Below, one piece after another: positions 1-8,270 of a stretch of 64,000 nt of DNA. This DNA is from Brooklawnia sp963780175 (GTDB lineage Bacteria > Actinomycetota > Actinomycetes > Propionibacteriales > Propionibacteriaceae). The notes under the pieces were generated by a model. That model was not told the origin of the DNA. It ran no database searches and saw only the letters and a list, made by a program, of their open reading frames with translations. The translations under genes were made by a program, and so were the position numbers. The stretch is from NCBI GenBank assembly GCA_963780175.1, contig CAWAAT010000001.1, positions 806,001 through 870,000 of the forward strand. The letters run 5' to 3'. Positions within the stretch are counted from its first letter, which is position 1. Every line of letters starts with the position of its first letter.

Positions 1-615
1 GGTGGCGATCCGCTCCTCGCGCTCGAGCACCTCGGCCGGCACGTCCTCGCGCGAGACGTAGTCGGGACGCATCGAGGCGATCTGCAGAGCGACACCGTGC
101 ACGAACTCCTCATCGGCGCCCACGTACTCGACGAGCACGCCGACCTGCGGCGGCAGGTCCTGGCTGCGACGGTGAAGGTAGGTGTGCACCGCGCCAGGGA
201 AGCGGGCGACGCGAGCCAACTCGAGCTTCTCGCCGATCTTGGCCTCCAGCGCAGCGATCGCGTCAGCCACGGTGGACTCACCCAACGGCAGGCCCAGGGC
301 TGCATCAACGTCGCTCACCTCGCCAGCCTCGACGGCGGCGGCGATGGCGTTGGCCAGGTCGACGAACTCCTGGTTCTTGGCCACGAAGTCGGTCTCCGAG
401 CTGAACTGGATGAGCGAGGCCCCGACAGCGGCCACCAGGCCGTTGTTCGCCGAACGGTCGCTGCGCTTGGCGGCCTTGGCCGCTCCGGAAACCCGCAACA
501 ACTCGGTGGCGCGCTCAAAGTCGCCCTCGGCCTCGGTCAGGGCCTTCTTCGCGTCCATCATGCCGGCGCCCGTCAGGTCACGCAGCTTCTTCACATCTGC
601 GGCAGCAATTGCCAT
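1..615 (-). CDS. tsf: Elongation factor Ts, 3' end cut by window edge
   Basis: Elongation factor Ts is the nucleotide exchange factor that regenerates EF-Tu-GTP during translation. The first 205 codons are present and the C-terminus runs off the left edge. The protein opens MAIAADVKKLRDLTGAGMMD, the N-terminal UBA-like domain that contacts EF-Tu, followed by the core motif with FSSETDFVAKN near residue 70. The ATG at 613-615 has an AAAGGA ribosome binding site 7 nt upstream. It follows rpsB by 33 nt in the conserved rpsB-tsf order, so the two are very probably co-transcribed. Confidence 0.97.
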   Translation of the reverse strand, partial: MAIAAADVKKLRDLTGAGMMDAKKALTEAEGDFERATELLRVSGAAKAAKRSDRSANNGLVAAVGASLIQFSSETDFVAKNQEFVDLANAIAAAVEAGEVSDVDAALGLPLGESTVADAIAALEAKIGEKLELARVARFPGAVHTYLHRRSQDLPPQVGVLVEYVGADEEFVHGVALQIASMRPDYVSREDVPAEVLEREERIAT

Positions 616-648
616 GTTCTGGTCCTTTTCGAAAGTGGGGTGGTGGGC

Positions 649-1527
649 TCAGTTGACCGATTCGGACTCGGCAGGCGCCTCAACATCGGCGCTCTCCGGC
701 TGCTCGGCAACATCCGCGACCTCGCTGACCTCGGCAGTTGCCTCCGACAGGGGAGCATCGACAGCAGCCCCCGCACCCAGCAGTTCGAGCTCCCAATCGG
801 GCATGGGCTCGGACGCGGCCTGCTCGACGCCACCCTGCGAACGCCTCATCAGTCCCTCGGCCACCGCATCGGCGACGATCCGGGTCAGCAGCGAGACCGA
901 GCGAATCGCGTCGTCATTTCCGGGGATCGGGAAGTCCACCTCGTCGGGGTCACAGTTGGTGTCCAGGACGGCGACGATCGGGATGTGCAGCTTGCGCGCC
1001 TCGTCGATGGCCAGGTGTTCCTTCTTGGTGTCGACGATCCACACGGCCTGCGGGACGCGACCCATGTCACGGATGCCGCCCAGCGACTTCTCCAGCTTGT
1101 CCTTCTCGCGACGCAGGCCGAGCAGCTCCTTCTTGGTGAGGCCGCCGGGCACAACGTTCTCCAGGTCCATCGACTCAAGCTCCTTGAGGCGCGAGATGCG
1201 CTTGGAGATGGTCTGGAAGTTGGTCAGCATGCCACCCAGCCAGCGCTGGTTGACATACGGCATCCCGACGCGGGTGGCCTGCTCGGCGATGGTCTCCTGG
1301 GCCTGCTTCTTGGTGCCCACGAACAGCACCTGGCCTCCACGGGAAACGACGCCGGCGATGTACCCGTAGGCCTTGTCGATGTAGGTCAGCGACTTGCGCA
1401 GGTCGATGATGTAGATGCCATTGCGCTCGTTGAAGATGAAGCGCTTCATCTTCGGGTTCCAGCGACGGGTCTGGTGCCCAAAGTGGACACCGTTCTCGAG
1501 CAACTGGCGCGTGGTGACGACGGCCAT
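649..1527 (-). CDS. rpsB: 30S ribosomal protein S2
   Basis: Ribosomal protein S2 of the small subunit, 292 residues. It begins MAVVTTRQLLENGVHFGHQT, and the sequence around RRWNPKMKRFIFNERNGIYI is the conserved S2 core. The C-terminal 40 or so residues are acidic and low-complexity, as is common in actinobacterial S2. An upstream in-frame ATG would add 26 residues, but the start at 1527 matches the family N-terminus and has GAAAGGA 6 nt before it. It heads the rpsB-tsf operon and sits behind a leader with a strong hairpin that could serve in autoregulation (inference). Confidence 0.97.
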   Translation of the reverse strand: MAVVTTRQLLENGVHFGHQTRRWNPKMKRFIFNERNGIYIIDLRKSLTYIDKAYGYIAGVVSRGGQVLFVGTKKQAQETIAEQATRVGMPYVNQRWLGGMLTNFQTISKRISRLKELESMDLENVVPGGLTKKELLGLRREKDKLEKSLGGIRDMGRVPQAVWIVDTKKEHLAIDEARKLHIPIVAVLDTNCDPDEVDFPIPGNDDAIRSVSLLTRIVADAVAEGLMRRSQGGVEQAASEPMPDWELELLGAGAAVDAPLSEATAEVSEVADVAEQPESADVEAPAESESVN

Positions 1528-1588
1528 GGTCGATCCTTTCGTGCGAGCGCCCATGGTCTGGTGACCGCCCGGGGCGCCCGGAGATTTC

Positions 1589-1605
1589 GTGGGCCACAGG
1601 CCCAC
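1589..1605 (-). promoter_or_regulatory. Hairpin in rpsB leader
   Basis: Inverted repeat GTGGGCC-ACA-GGCCCAC about 62 nt before the rpsB start, in a long GC-rich leader. S2 leaders are autoregulatory in several bacterial groups; that this one is too is only an inference. Confidence 0.4.
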
Positions 1606-1759
1606 CTGGGTTGTCAGACATCAGGGGTTCCTGGTGCCTCCTGATGTGCCAACCCGTCCCACCTGGCATCGTGGATGCAGGACCTCGGGACAGGAGCCGG
1701 GTGCCGGGCGCCCGGTACGGCACATGCGATGTCAGCTCACACAACGAACTGCACCGGTC

Positions 1760-1765
1760 AGCATA
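1760..1765 (-). promoter_or_regulatory. Candidate -10 box of rpsB
   Basis: TATGCT on the minus strand about 233 nt before rpsB. TTGGCG lies 19 nt upstream as a weak -35 candidate. The long leader is usual for ribosomal protein operons. Confidence 0.35.
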
Positions 1766-1894
1766 CGCCGCCGCACGTGAGCCGCGCCAATCAGCGTGGG
1801 CCGTCCCACCGCGGGTGCACACTCAGTGGCCGGAGATGTCCACAACCGGGCAGAATCCTGGCGATCGCCCCCTCCAGTGCCCACAGTTTACGGC

Positions 1895-2896
1895 GTGACA
1901 GGACGCATTTCTTCCCGGCCTCGGCACTGGCGGCAGCCCTGCCCCTTGATGCTCGGTGCAGCCTTCCTGCTACTCACCCTCACCTGTCTGGCGCAGCTTC
2001 TCGGACTGCAGGCCCGCCCGGCCGCCGCCGATGACTCGGCGCGACAGCCACCGGTGCACGGTGGTCTGTTGCGCGAGTTCCAGATCGGGGAGCAGAACTG
2101 GCTACCCGGTCATCGCGGTGTCGACCTCGCCGCCGGCGCCGGGGAGCAGGTGCTCGCCTCCTCGGCCGGTGTGATCAGTTGGGTGGGCGTGATCGCGGGG
2201 GTGCCGATGATGAGCATCCAGCACCCCGACGGTCTGCGTTCCACGTACCAACCTGTCCGCGCCACCCTTCCGCAGGGCACCGCGGTAGTTGTCGGCCAGA
2301 GCGTCGGCATCCTTGAACCGGGACACTGTCCCAGCAGAGGGTGCCTGCACTGGGGCCTGCGCCACGGTGAGCGCTACCTCGATCCGCTGGTCTGGCTGAG
2401 CGGGGCGTCCAGTGCCGATGTCCGGTTGCTACCCCGCGCCGCGGTGGTCCGCCAACTGCCTCCCCCAGGTCTCAGCGAGACCGATGACGCCGAACCGATG
2501 GCACCCGGAGCCCTGCCGGTCACCGGGGCACTCACCTCCGCCTTCGGCACCAGGATCAACCCCATCACCGGCGGCGTCGAGTTCCACGACGGGGTGGACA
2601 TCGGCGCTCCGTGCGGTCTGGGCGTTCAGGTGCTGCGGGCCGGCCTGGTCACCTTCGCAGGGTGGGCCGGCGGATACGGGATGCGCGTGGAGGTGACCCA
2701 CGGGCTGGCGGGCGGCGAGATGGTGGCCACGTCCTACTCGCACCTGTCCGGAATTGGCGTCGCGACGGGGAACGCGGTGACTGCCGGGTCGTCGGTGGGT
2801 GTGGTCGGTACGACCGGGTTCTCCACCGGGTGCCACCTGCACTACTCCGTGACCTTGGACGGACGAGCGGTGGATCCGCTGGCGGGGGTTCCATGA
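1895..2896 (+). CDS. M23 peptidoglycan peptidase with two tandem LytM domains
   Basis: Exported M23-family protein of 333 residues when started at GTG 1895. A basic n-region and a hydrophobic stretch around residues 19-38 form a signal peptide or anchor. The first LytM-like domain has HRGVDL (His73, Asp77), but where the family usually has HxH it reads CLHWGL, so one metal ligand appears lost. The second domain has FHDGVD (His231, Asp235) and CHLHYS (His314, His316), a complete zinc site. The location beside rpsB is typical of actinobacterial M23 genes. A CACAGT box 7 nt before the GTG supports this start; ATG 1949 is a shorter alternative. Likely role: cell-wall hydrolysis outside the membrane. 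Confidence 0.85.
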   Translation: MTGRISSRPRHWRQPCPLMLGAAFLLLTLTCLAQLLGLQARPAAADDSARQPPVHGGLLREFQIGEQNWLPGHRGVDLAAGAGEQVLASSAGVISWVGVIAGVPMMSIQHPDGLRSTYQPVRATLPQGTAVVVGQSVGILEPGHCPSRGCLHWGLRHGERYLDPLVWLSGASSADVRLLPRAAVVRQLPPPGLSETDDAEPMAPGALPVTGALTSAFGTRINPITGGVEFHDGVDIGAPCGLGVQVLRAGLVTFAGWAGGYGMRVEVTHGLAGGEMVATSYSHLSGIGVATGNAVTAGSSVGVVGTTGFSTGCHLHYSVTLDGRAVDPLAGVP

Positions 2897-2915
2897 GCCG
2901 TCGCAGCCGGGCGGG

Positions 2916-3851
2916 TCAGGCGCGCGGGTGAGCCTGACGGAAGGCCTGCTTCAGCCGGTCGCTGCTGACGTGGGTGTAGATCTGGGTGGTGGCCAGGGAG
3001 GAGTGCCCGAGCATTTCCTGGACACTCCTCAGGTCCGCTCCGCCTTCCAGCAGGTGGGTCGCCATCGCGTGGCGCAAACCGTGTGGCCCGACGTCGGGGG
3101 CATCGGGAACGGCCCGCATGGCTTCGTGCACCACTCGCCGCGCCACCCGCTGGTCGAGTCGCCCCCCCTGGCGCCCCAGGAACATGGCCGCGCCAGACCC
3201 TGCCCTCAGCCACTCGGAGCGACGCGCCAGCCAGGCGTCCACCGCGTGTTCGGCTGGCTGGCTGATCGGTACGGTGCGCTGTTTGTTGCCCTTGCCGATC
3301 ACCCGCACGACACCTCGCTCGCGGTCGATGTCGCCCAGATCGAGACCGCACAACTCGGCCACCCGCAGGCCGGAACCGTACAGCACCTCCAGGATTGCCA
3401 CGTTTCGTGGCCCTGCCGGAGTTCCTTCGTCGGCTGCGGCGGCGATGACCGCCGCCATCAGGGTGCCGGCGTCGGTCTGAGTGAGGGTTCTTGGCAAGCG
3501 CCTCGGTGCTCGGGGCGACTTGAGTCCGGACGCAGGATCCTGCGTCACCAGACCCTCGATCCGCGCCCATCTGAAGAAGACGCGAGCCGACGCACTGCGA
3601 CGCTGCAAGGTCGCCGGGGCCAGCCCCCTGGCCTGCAGTTCGGCCAGCCAACCGCGAAGATCAGGCAGGGCGACCTCGTCCAGGTTGGTGATGCCGGCCT
3701 TGACCAGATACCGCAACAGGTCGTCCAGATCGCCGCGGTAAGCCCGGGACGTGTGGTCGGCTCGGTGGGCACCCAACCGCAGGTACTCCTCGAACCAGTC
3801 CTGGGCGCGGGCCATACCGGCCGGCAGGGTCTGCTCGTCCGGCTTGTCCAC
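2916..3851 (-). CDS. xerC: Tyrosine recombinase XerC
   Basis: Tyrosine recombinase of 311 residues that resolves chromosome dimers at dif, usually with XerD and FtsK. The N-terminal SAM-like core-binding domain covers roughly residues 10-95, followed by the catalytic domain. The catalytic residues are visible: Arg in SGLRVAELCGL, His and Arg in HGLRHAMATHLL, His in LGHSSLATTQ, and the nucleophilic Tyr in TQIYTHV. Start chosen at GTG 3849-3851 behind a G-rich stretch; an ATG 12 codons later is possible. The gene lies between the M23 gene and def, and its position next to rpsB-tsf is common in actinobacteria, which favours XerC over XerD. Confidence 0.92.
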   Translation of the reverse strand: MDKPDEQTLPAGMARAQDWFEEYLRLGAHRADHTSRAYRGDLDDLLRYLVKAGITNLDEVALPDLRGWLAELQARGLAPATLQRRSASARVFFRWARIEGLVTQDPASGLKSPRAPRRLPRTLTQTDAGTLMAAVIAAAADEGTPAGPRNVAILEVLYGSGLRVAELCGLDLGDIDRERGVVRVIGKGNKQRTVPISQPAEHAVDAWLARRSEWLRAGSGAAMFLGRQGGRLDQRVARRVVHEAMRAVPDAPDVGPHGLRHAMATHLLEGGADLRSVQEMLGHSSLATTQIYTHVSSDRLKQAFRQAHPRA

Positions 3852-3938
3852 TGCCCACCCCCTCGAGATCGCCCGCGGTGTTTCTCCAGCATCCCCCACC
3901 CCACCGCCACCTTGCGCCTGCCGGCTGGGCGAGTCGGC

Positions 3939-3944
3939 TAGATT
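3939..3944 (+). promoter_or_regulatory. Candidate -10 box of def
   Basis: TAGATT 57 nt before the def start codon, in the xerC-def divergent region. No convincing -35 box is spaced to it. Confidence 0.35.
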
Positions 3945-4000
3945 TGACGCGATCACAGGGCAGGTGCCCCGCACGACACAGCGAGAAGGACGGCAGCGGA

Positions 4001-4594
4001 ATGGCGACTCCACGCGAATGGGCAGCCAAGGGGAAGGTGCTCCGGGTGACGCGCTGGGACGAACCGGTGATGCGTACGCCGACCCGCCAGGTGACCCGGT
4101 TCGATGATGAACTGCATCAACTCGTGGCCGACATGTTCGCCACGATGGAGGCCTCAGACGGCGTCGGACTGGCCGCACCACAGGTGGGCGTTGACCTGGC
4201 CGTGTTCATCTACCACTGCCCTGACGCCGATGACCGCCTGCGCCATGGCGTGGTCTGCAATGCCACCGTCACCCTGCCGGAGGGCAAGGATCGTCGCCTC
4301 GACGCGACCGAGGAGGGCTGCCTCAGCTGGCCCGGCGCGTACCAGACGCTCGCCCGGCCTGACCAGGCGATCTGTGAGGGTGTGGATGAGAACGGGGCGC
4401 CCGTCCGCATTGAGGCGACCGGCTTGCTCGCCCGCTGCGTCCAGCATGAGACAGACCATCTGAACGGCACCGTGTTCGGCGATCGGCTGTCCAACCGGGC
4501 GCGGCGCCTGCTCGACGAGCAGCGGGAGCAGTTGGCCCACCTCTATCCCGACGACTGGCCGATCACCCGCAAGGGTCATCGACAGTCCATGTGA
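4001..4594 (+). CDS. def: Peptide deformylase
   Basis: Metalloenzyme that removes the formyl group from N-terminal methionine of nascent proteins. It is 197 residues long. All three family motifs are intact: GVGLAAPQVG, EGCLS with the metal-binding Cys, and QHETDHLNG with the two metal-binding His and catalytic Glu. The start at ATG 4001 (MATPREWAAKG) has AAGGA 10 nt upstream. The motif-2 form EGCLS rather than EGCLSV/I matches actinobacterial type I enzymes. A leader of roughly 50 nt begins at the TAGATT promoter candidate. Confidence 0.96.
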   Translation: MATPREWAAKGKVLRVTRWDEPVMRTPTRQVTRFDDELHQLVADMFATMEASDGVGLAAPQVGVDLAVFIYHCPDADDRLRHGVVCNATVTLPEGKDRRLDATEEGCLSWPGAYQTLARPDQAICEGVDENGAPVRIEATGLLARCVQHETDHLNGTVFGDRLSNRARRLLDEQREQLAHLYPDDWPITRKGHRQSM

Positions 4595-4630
4595 CCCGCC
4601 GCCGGCCAGCCAGCCGCACGGTTGCTCCGC

Positions 4631-4636
4631 TACGCT
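4631..4636 (+). promoter_or_regulatory. Leaderless-type -10 box of malic enzyme gene
   Basis: TACGCT followed by exactly 6 nt and the GTG at 4643, so transcription would begin at or next to the start codon. Confidence 0.55.
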
Positions 4637-4642
4637 CGGGAT

Positions 4643-6349
4643 GTGTCCAAAGACTTTGAGCTGGTCCGCCGCGACGGGCGGGACATTGCCCGCATCTCGT
4701 GTAGAGGGCGGGACGTCCTCAACCGCCCAATGATCAATTTCGGGACGGCATTCACCCCCGAACAGCGTGAGGCTCTGGGTCTCACCGGGCTGCTGCCCCA
4801 CGCCGTCCTCACCATGGAGGCCCAACTCCGGCGGGTGTACTGGCAGTTCGCGAGCGAGCCCTCCGACATCGCCAAGTACAACTACCTGAACACCATGCAG
4901 GACCGCAACGAGATCCTCTTCTACCGGCTGCTCACCGAGAACATCGAGGAGATGCTGCCGATCGTCTACACCCCCACGATCGGCAAGGCCATCCAGGAGT
5001 ACAGCAACTGGTTCCACAAGCCGCGCGGCATCTACCTCGACATCGACAACACGGACGCGATCCGTCCGGCGCTGCTGGCCGATGGCAAGGGTCCCGAGGA
5101 CGTCGACCTGATCGTGGTGACCGACTCCGAGGGGATCCTGGGCATCGGCGACCAGGGTGTGGGCGGAGTGGCGATCACGGTGGGCAAGCTCAGCGTCTAC
5201 GTGGCTGCCGCCGGCATCCACCCCCACCGTGTGCTGCCGGTCGTCCTGGACACCGGCACCGACAACCTCGACCTGCTGAACGACCCCGCCTACCTTGGGG
5301 TCCGTCATGCCCGTGTGCGCGGTGCTCAGTACGACGAGTTCGTCAACAGATTCGTGGAGGAGGTGAGCGCCTGCTTCCCAAGGGCGCTACTCCACTGGGA
5401 GGACTTCGCCGCCGGGAACGCCCACCGGATCCTGAACCGCTACCGCGACGAGATCTGCACATTCAACGACGACATCCAGGGCACCGCCGGGGTGGTGGTG
5501 GCCGCTGTGCTGTCGGCCATCAAATCTGCCAAGACCAAGCTTGCTGACCAGCGGATCGTGGTGCACGGCGCCGGTACCGCTGGCGTGGGCATCGCCAACC
5601 TGCTCGTGGACGTGATGGTCGCCGACGGTTTGAGCCGCGACGAGGCCATCAGCAAGTTCTGGGGCCTGTCGAGCAGCGGCCTGCTGGTGCGGGGCGGGCG
5701 GCTCCGTGACTTCCAGGCACCCTACGCCCGACCGGTCGACGAACTGGTCGACTGGGCACTCGACTTCCCCGGACACATCGAACTCGCGGACGTGGTCCGC
5801 AACGTGCGGCCCACCATCCTGATCGGTACCTCCGCCCAAACCGGCGCCTTCTCCGAGAAGATCGTGCGCGACATGGCGTCCTGGTGCGACCGGCCGATCA
5901 TCATGCCGCTGTCGAACCCCACCGCCCGCGCCGAGGCCGTGCCGGACGACCTGCTGGAGTGGACGCAGGGTCGGGCGCTGATCGCCACCGGTTCGCCTTT
6001 CGGCCGCGTCACCTGGGACGGGGTGGCCTACGAGATCGCCCAGGCGAACAACGCGCTGATCTTCCCGGGGATCGGGCTGGGTGTCGTGACGAGCCAGGCC
6101 CGCCGCGTGACCGACACGATGATCGCGGCCGCTGCCAACGCCATCGCCGGGGCAGTCACCGACCGGCGCCTAGGCACGTCCCTGCTGCCTGCCATGACCC
6201 AGTTGCGTCCGATCTCGGCTCGGGTGGCCGTCGCAGTGGCCGAGGCCGCGGCAGCCGAGGGATTGGCCGACCGACCCTTGACCAGCCCGATCCAGCAGGT
6301 CTACGAGGCCATGTGGCAGCCGGTCTATCCCGACGTCGAGGTCGTCTGA
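4643..6349 (+). CDS. maeA: NAD-dependent malic enzyme (large single-domain-pair form)
   Basis: Oxidative decarboxylation of malate to pyruvate with reduction of NAD(P). At 568 residues it is the long SfcA/MaeA form, without a phosphotransacetylase domain. Visible features are the malic N-domain with YTPTIGKAIQEYS near residue 115, VVTDSEGILGIGDQG, and the metal/substrate site HWEDFAAGNAHRIL with FNDDIQGTAG. The Rossmann motif GAGTAGVGIA starts the NAD domain near residue 310. Preference for NAD over NADP is inferred from family size. The start GTG 4643 is preferred over TTG 4622 because a TACGCT box lies 6 nt before it. The gene stands alone and its end overlaps the convergent trmH-family gene by 25 bp. 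Confidence 0.93.
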   Translation: MSKDFELVRRDGRDIARISCRGRDVLNRPMINFGTAFTPEQREALGLTGLLPHAVLTMEAQLRRVYWQFASEPSDIAKYNYLNTMQDRNEILFYRLLTENIEEMLPIVYTPTIGKAIQEYSNWFHKPRGIYLDIDNTDAIRPALLADGKGPEDVDLIVVTDSEGILGIGDQGVGGVAITVGKLSVYVAAAGIHPHRVLPVVLDTGTDNLDLLNDPAYLGVRHARVRGAQYDEFVNRFVEEVSACFPRALLHWEDFAAGNAHRILNRYRDEICTFNDDIQGTAGVVVAAVLSAIKSAKTKLADQRIVVHGAGTAGVGIANLLVDVMVADGLSRDEAISKFWGLSSSGLLVRGGRLRDFQAPYARPVDELVDWALDFPGHIELADVVRNVRPTILIGTSAQTGAFSEKIVRDMASWCDRPIIMPLSNPTARAEAVPDDLLEWTQGRALIATGSPFGRVTWDGVAYEIAQANNALIFPGIGLGVVTSQARRVTDTMIAAAANAIAGAVTDRRLGTSLLPAMTQLRPISARVAVAVAEAAAAEGLADRPLTSPIQQVYEAMWQPVYPDVEVV

Positions 6350-7158
6350 GGCTCGGCCAGCGCGTAGCAGGCCACCGCGGCGGCTGCCGCCACGTTGAGC
6401 GAGTCGATGCCCCGATGCATGTCGATCCGCACGCGCACGTCGGACTGGCTGATCCAGTGCGGGCTGAGCCCGGCCCCCTCGGTGCCCAGCAGTAAGGCCA
6501 GCCTGCGGGGTCGCGCCCGGACGTCTGCAACGTAGTCGTCCAGCCTGACGGCGTCCTGGGCCAGCGCAAGCGCCGCGATCTCGAACCCGGCCTGGTGCAG
6601 TCTGTCGAGATCGTCGTACCAGTCAGCCATCCTCGCCCAGGGCAGTTCGAAGACCGCTCCCATCGACGTCTTGACCGACCGGCGATAGAGCGGGTCTGCT
6701 GCCCGTGGTGCCAGCATGACGCCATCCCAGCCCAAGGCCGCCGCACTGCGGATCACGGCTCCGACGTTCGCGTGGTCCACGATGTCCTCACAGACCACCA
6801 GCCGTCGAAGGGACAGCAGGTCGTCCAGCTCCAACGCGACGCTGCGGTGCATCGACGCCAACGCCCCGCGGTGCACGTGGAACCCGGTCACTGCCTCGGC
6901 CAGGGCCTCGCTGACCACGTAGACCGGCGCGTCGCAGCCCTCGATGACGTCGCCAAGGCCCGCCAGCCACCGCGGCGCGAGCATGAATGATCTCGGACGG
7001 TATCCGGCGGCCACGGCCCGCCGGATCACCTTCGCCCCTTCGGCGATGAACAGGCCGCCCGCCACCTCCATACTCTGGCGCAGCGCACTCTCCCGCAGTC
7101 GCACGTAGTCGGCCAGCCGCACGTCACCGGCATCGGAGATCTCCAGCAGGTTGGCCAT
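6325..7158 (-). CDS. TrmH/SpoU-family RNA 2'-O-methyltransferase
   Basis: SPOUT-fold methyltransferase of 277 residues that 2'-O-methylates tRNA or rRNA using S-adenosylmethionine; the exact target cannot be told from sequence. The N-terminal 90 residues resemble the SpoU substrate-binding domain. The C-terminal trefoil-knot motifs are present: NVGAVIRSAAALG (motif 1), LLLGTEGAGLS (motif 2) and SLNVAAAAAVACYAL (motif 3). The start ATG 7158 is supported by a TAGGAT box 7 nt upstream, the leaderless arrangement. An in-frame start 12 codons further up is disfavoured because it lies upstream of that box. The 3' end overlaps the convergent malic enzyme gene. Confidence 0.9.
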   Translation of the reverse strand: MANLLEISDAGDVRLADYVRLRESALRQSMEVAGGLFIAEGAKVIRRAVAAGYRPRSFMLAPRWLAGLGDVIEGCDAPVYVVSEALAEAVTGFHVHRGALASMHRSVALELDDLLSLRRLVVCEDIVDHANVGAVIRSAAALGWDGVMLAPRAADPLYRRSVKTSMGAVFELPWARMADWYDDLDRLHQAGFEIAALALAQDAVRLDDYVADVRARPRRLALLLGTEGAGLSPHWISQSDVRVRIDMHRGIDSLNVAAAAAVACYALAEPQTTSTSG

Positions 7159-7165
7159 GACTGCG

Positions 7166-7171
7166 ATCCTA
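7166..7171 (-). promoter_or_regulatory. Leaderless-type -10 box of trmH-family gene
   Basis: TAGGAT on the minus strand, 7 nt before the ATG at 7158. Confidence 0.55.
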
Positions 7172-7213
7172 GCTCCGCGCGTGGACCGTCCCACGACGGC
7201 AATGGCGGCATCG

Positions 7214-7219
7214 TAGTGT
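7214..7219 (+). promoter_or_regulatory. Leaderless-type -10 box of BASS transporter gene
   Basis: TAGTGT, 7 nt before the GTG at 7227. The upstream GTG at 7218 lies inside this box, which argues against it as start. Confidence 0.5.
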
Positions 7220-7226
7220 GATCAAC

Positions 7227-8270
7227 GTGACCCAGACCCCACAACATCGCCGCCCCTGGTGGCGTCGACTCGACCGGTTCATGGTCGCCATCGTGCTGGC
7301 CGCACTCACGGCCACGATCCTGCCAGCACGGGGCGCGGCGGTTCCCATCGTCGACTGGACCTCCCGGGTCATGATCGGTGTGCTGTTCTTCCTGTTCGGC
7401 GTGCGTCTGCGGCCGACCGAGACCGTGGCCGGTCTGCGGCACTGGCGGCTGCACGGCGTCATCCTCAGCTTCACCTACTTGCTCTTCCCGCTGCTCGGGC
7501 TCGCCCTGCGTCCTCTGGTGCCCACCGTGATCAACGAGGAGCTTTACCGCGGCTTGTTGTGGTTGTGTCTGCTGCCCTCCACGGTCCAGAGTTCGATCAA
7601 TTTCACCGCCATCGCACGAGGCAACGTCGCCGCAGCGATCGTCAGCGCGTCCATGTCGAACCTGCTGGGAGTGCTCGTCACTCCACTGCTGGCAATCGCG
7701 CTGATGAGCACCACCGGACTGTTCCTCAGCGCGACAGCGGTCATCGACATCGCCGCCCAGATCCTGCTGCCCTTCGTACTGGGACAGCTCGCCCGACCGC
7801 TGCTGGCCGACTTCGTCCTGCGACACCGCCGACTGAAGCTCTTCGACCAGGCCTCCATCGTTCTTGTCGTGTACAAAGCCTTCGGGCAGGGCGTCCGGGA
7901 GGGCATCTGGCAGCGCACGGGGGTGAAGGAGATCGTCATCATCGTGCTCACCAGCGCTGTCCTGCTGGCGATCATGCTGTGGGTGACCTGGCACGTCCCG
8001 GCCTGGTTGAAATTCAACCGGCGTGATCAGATCGCCATCCAGTTCTGTGGCACCAAGAAGTCTCTGGCCACCGGTGTTCCGATGGCCGCGGTGCTCTTCC
8101 CAGCCTGGCAGGTGGGGATCATCGTGCTGCCCTTGATGATCTTCCACCAGATGCAGCTGATGGCCTGCGCCACCTTGGCCAGCCGTTACGCGCGGCAGGA
8201 TCAGGCCTGGCTCGACTCCACCAACTCAGGCGACTCGACGCCGCCGTCGACGGACACGGAGGGGCGGTAG
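7227..8270 (+). CDS. Bile acid:sodium symporter superfamily transporter (YfeH/RCH1 type)
   Basis: Integral membrane protein of 347 residues with about nine to ten hydrophobic segments, for example near residues 19-36, 45-62, 75-95, 110-130 and 150-170. The pattern PSTVQSSINFTAIARGN and the late QFCGTKKSLATGVPMA are typical of the SBF-like (YfeH/RCH1) branch of the bile acid/sodium symporter superfamily. The substrate is unknown; naming it a bile acid carrier would be misleading. The start GTG 7227 is chosen because TAGTGT lies 7 nt before it. It is divergent from the trmH-family gene and its last 70 bp overlap the convergent ABC ATPase gene. Confidence 0.85.
   Translation: MTQTPQHRRPWWRRLDRFMVAIVLAALTATILPARGAAVPIVDWTSRVMIGVLFFLFGVRLRPTETVAGLRHWRLHGVILSFTYLLFPLLGLALRPLVPTVINEELYRGLLWLCLLPSTVQSSINFTAIARGNVAAAIVSASMSNLLGVLVTPLLAIALMSTTGLFLSATAVIDIAAQILLPFVLGQLARPLLADFVLRHRRLKLFDQASIVLVVYKAFGQGVREGIWQRTGVKEIVIIVLTSAVLLAIMLWVTWHVPAWLKFNRRDQIAIQFCGTKKSLATGVPMAAVLFPAWQVGIIVLPLMIFHQMQLMACATLASRYARQDQAWLDSTNSGDSTPPSTDTEGR

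Larger units (their letters stand above)
1528..1894. other. Divergent intergenic region rpsB / M23 gene
   Basis: This 367 bp gap separates divergent rpsB and the M23 peptidase gene. On the minus strand it holds a candidate rpsB -10 box (TATGCT, 1760-1765) and a roughly 230 nt leader with a perfect 7 bp hairpin at 1589-1605. On the plus strand a CACAGT box lies 7 nt before the proposed GTG of the M23 gene. I see no convincing gene here; the short frames on both strands have no recognisable content. Confidence 0.6.

Noticed and set aside
97..1644. 515-codon open frame on the plus strand opposite tsf and rpsB
   Set aside because: It is the antisense shadow of two certain genes; high GC gives long frames opposite genes, and the translation has no recognisable family.
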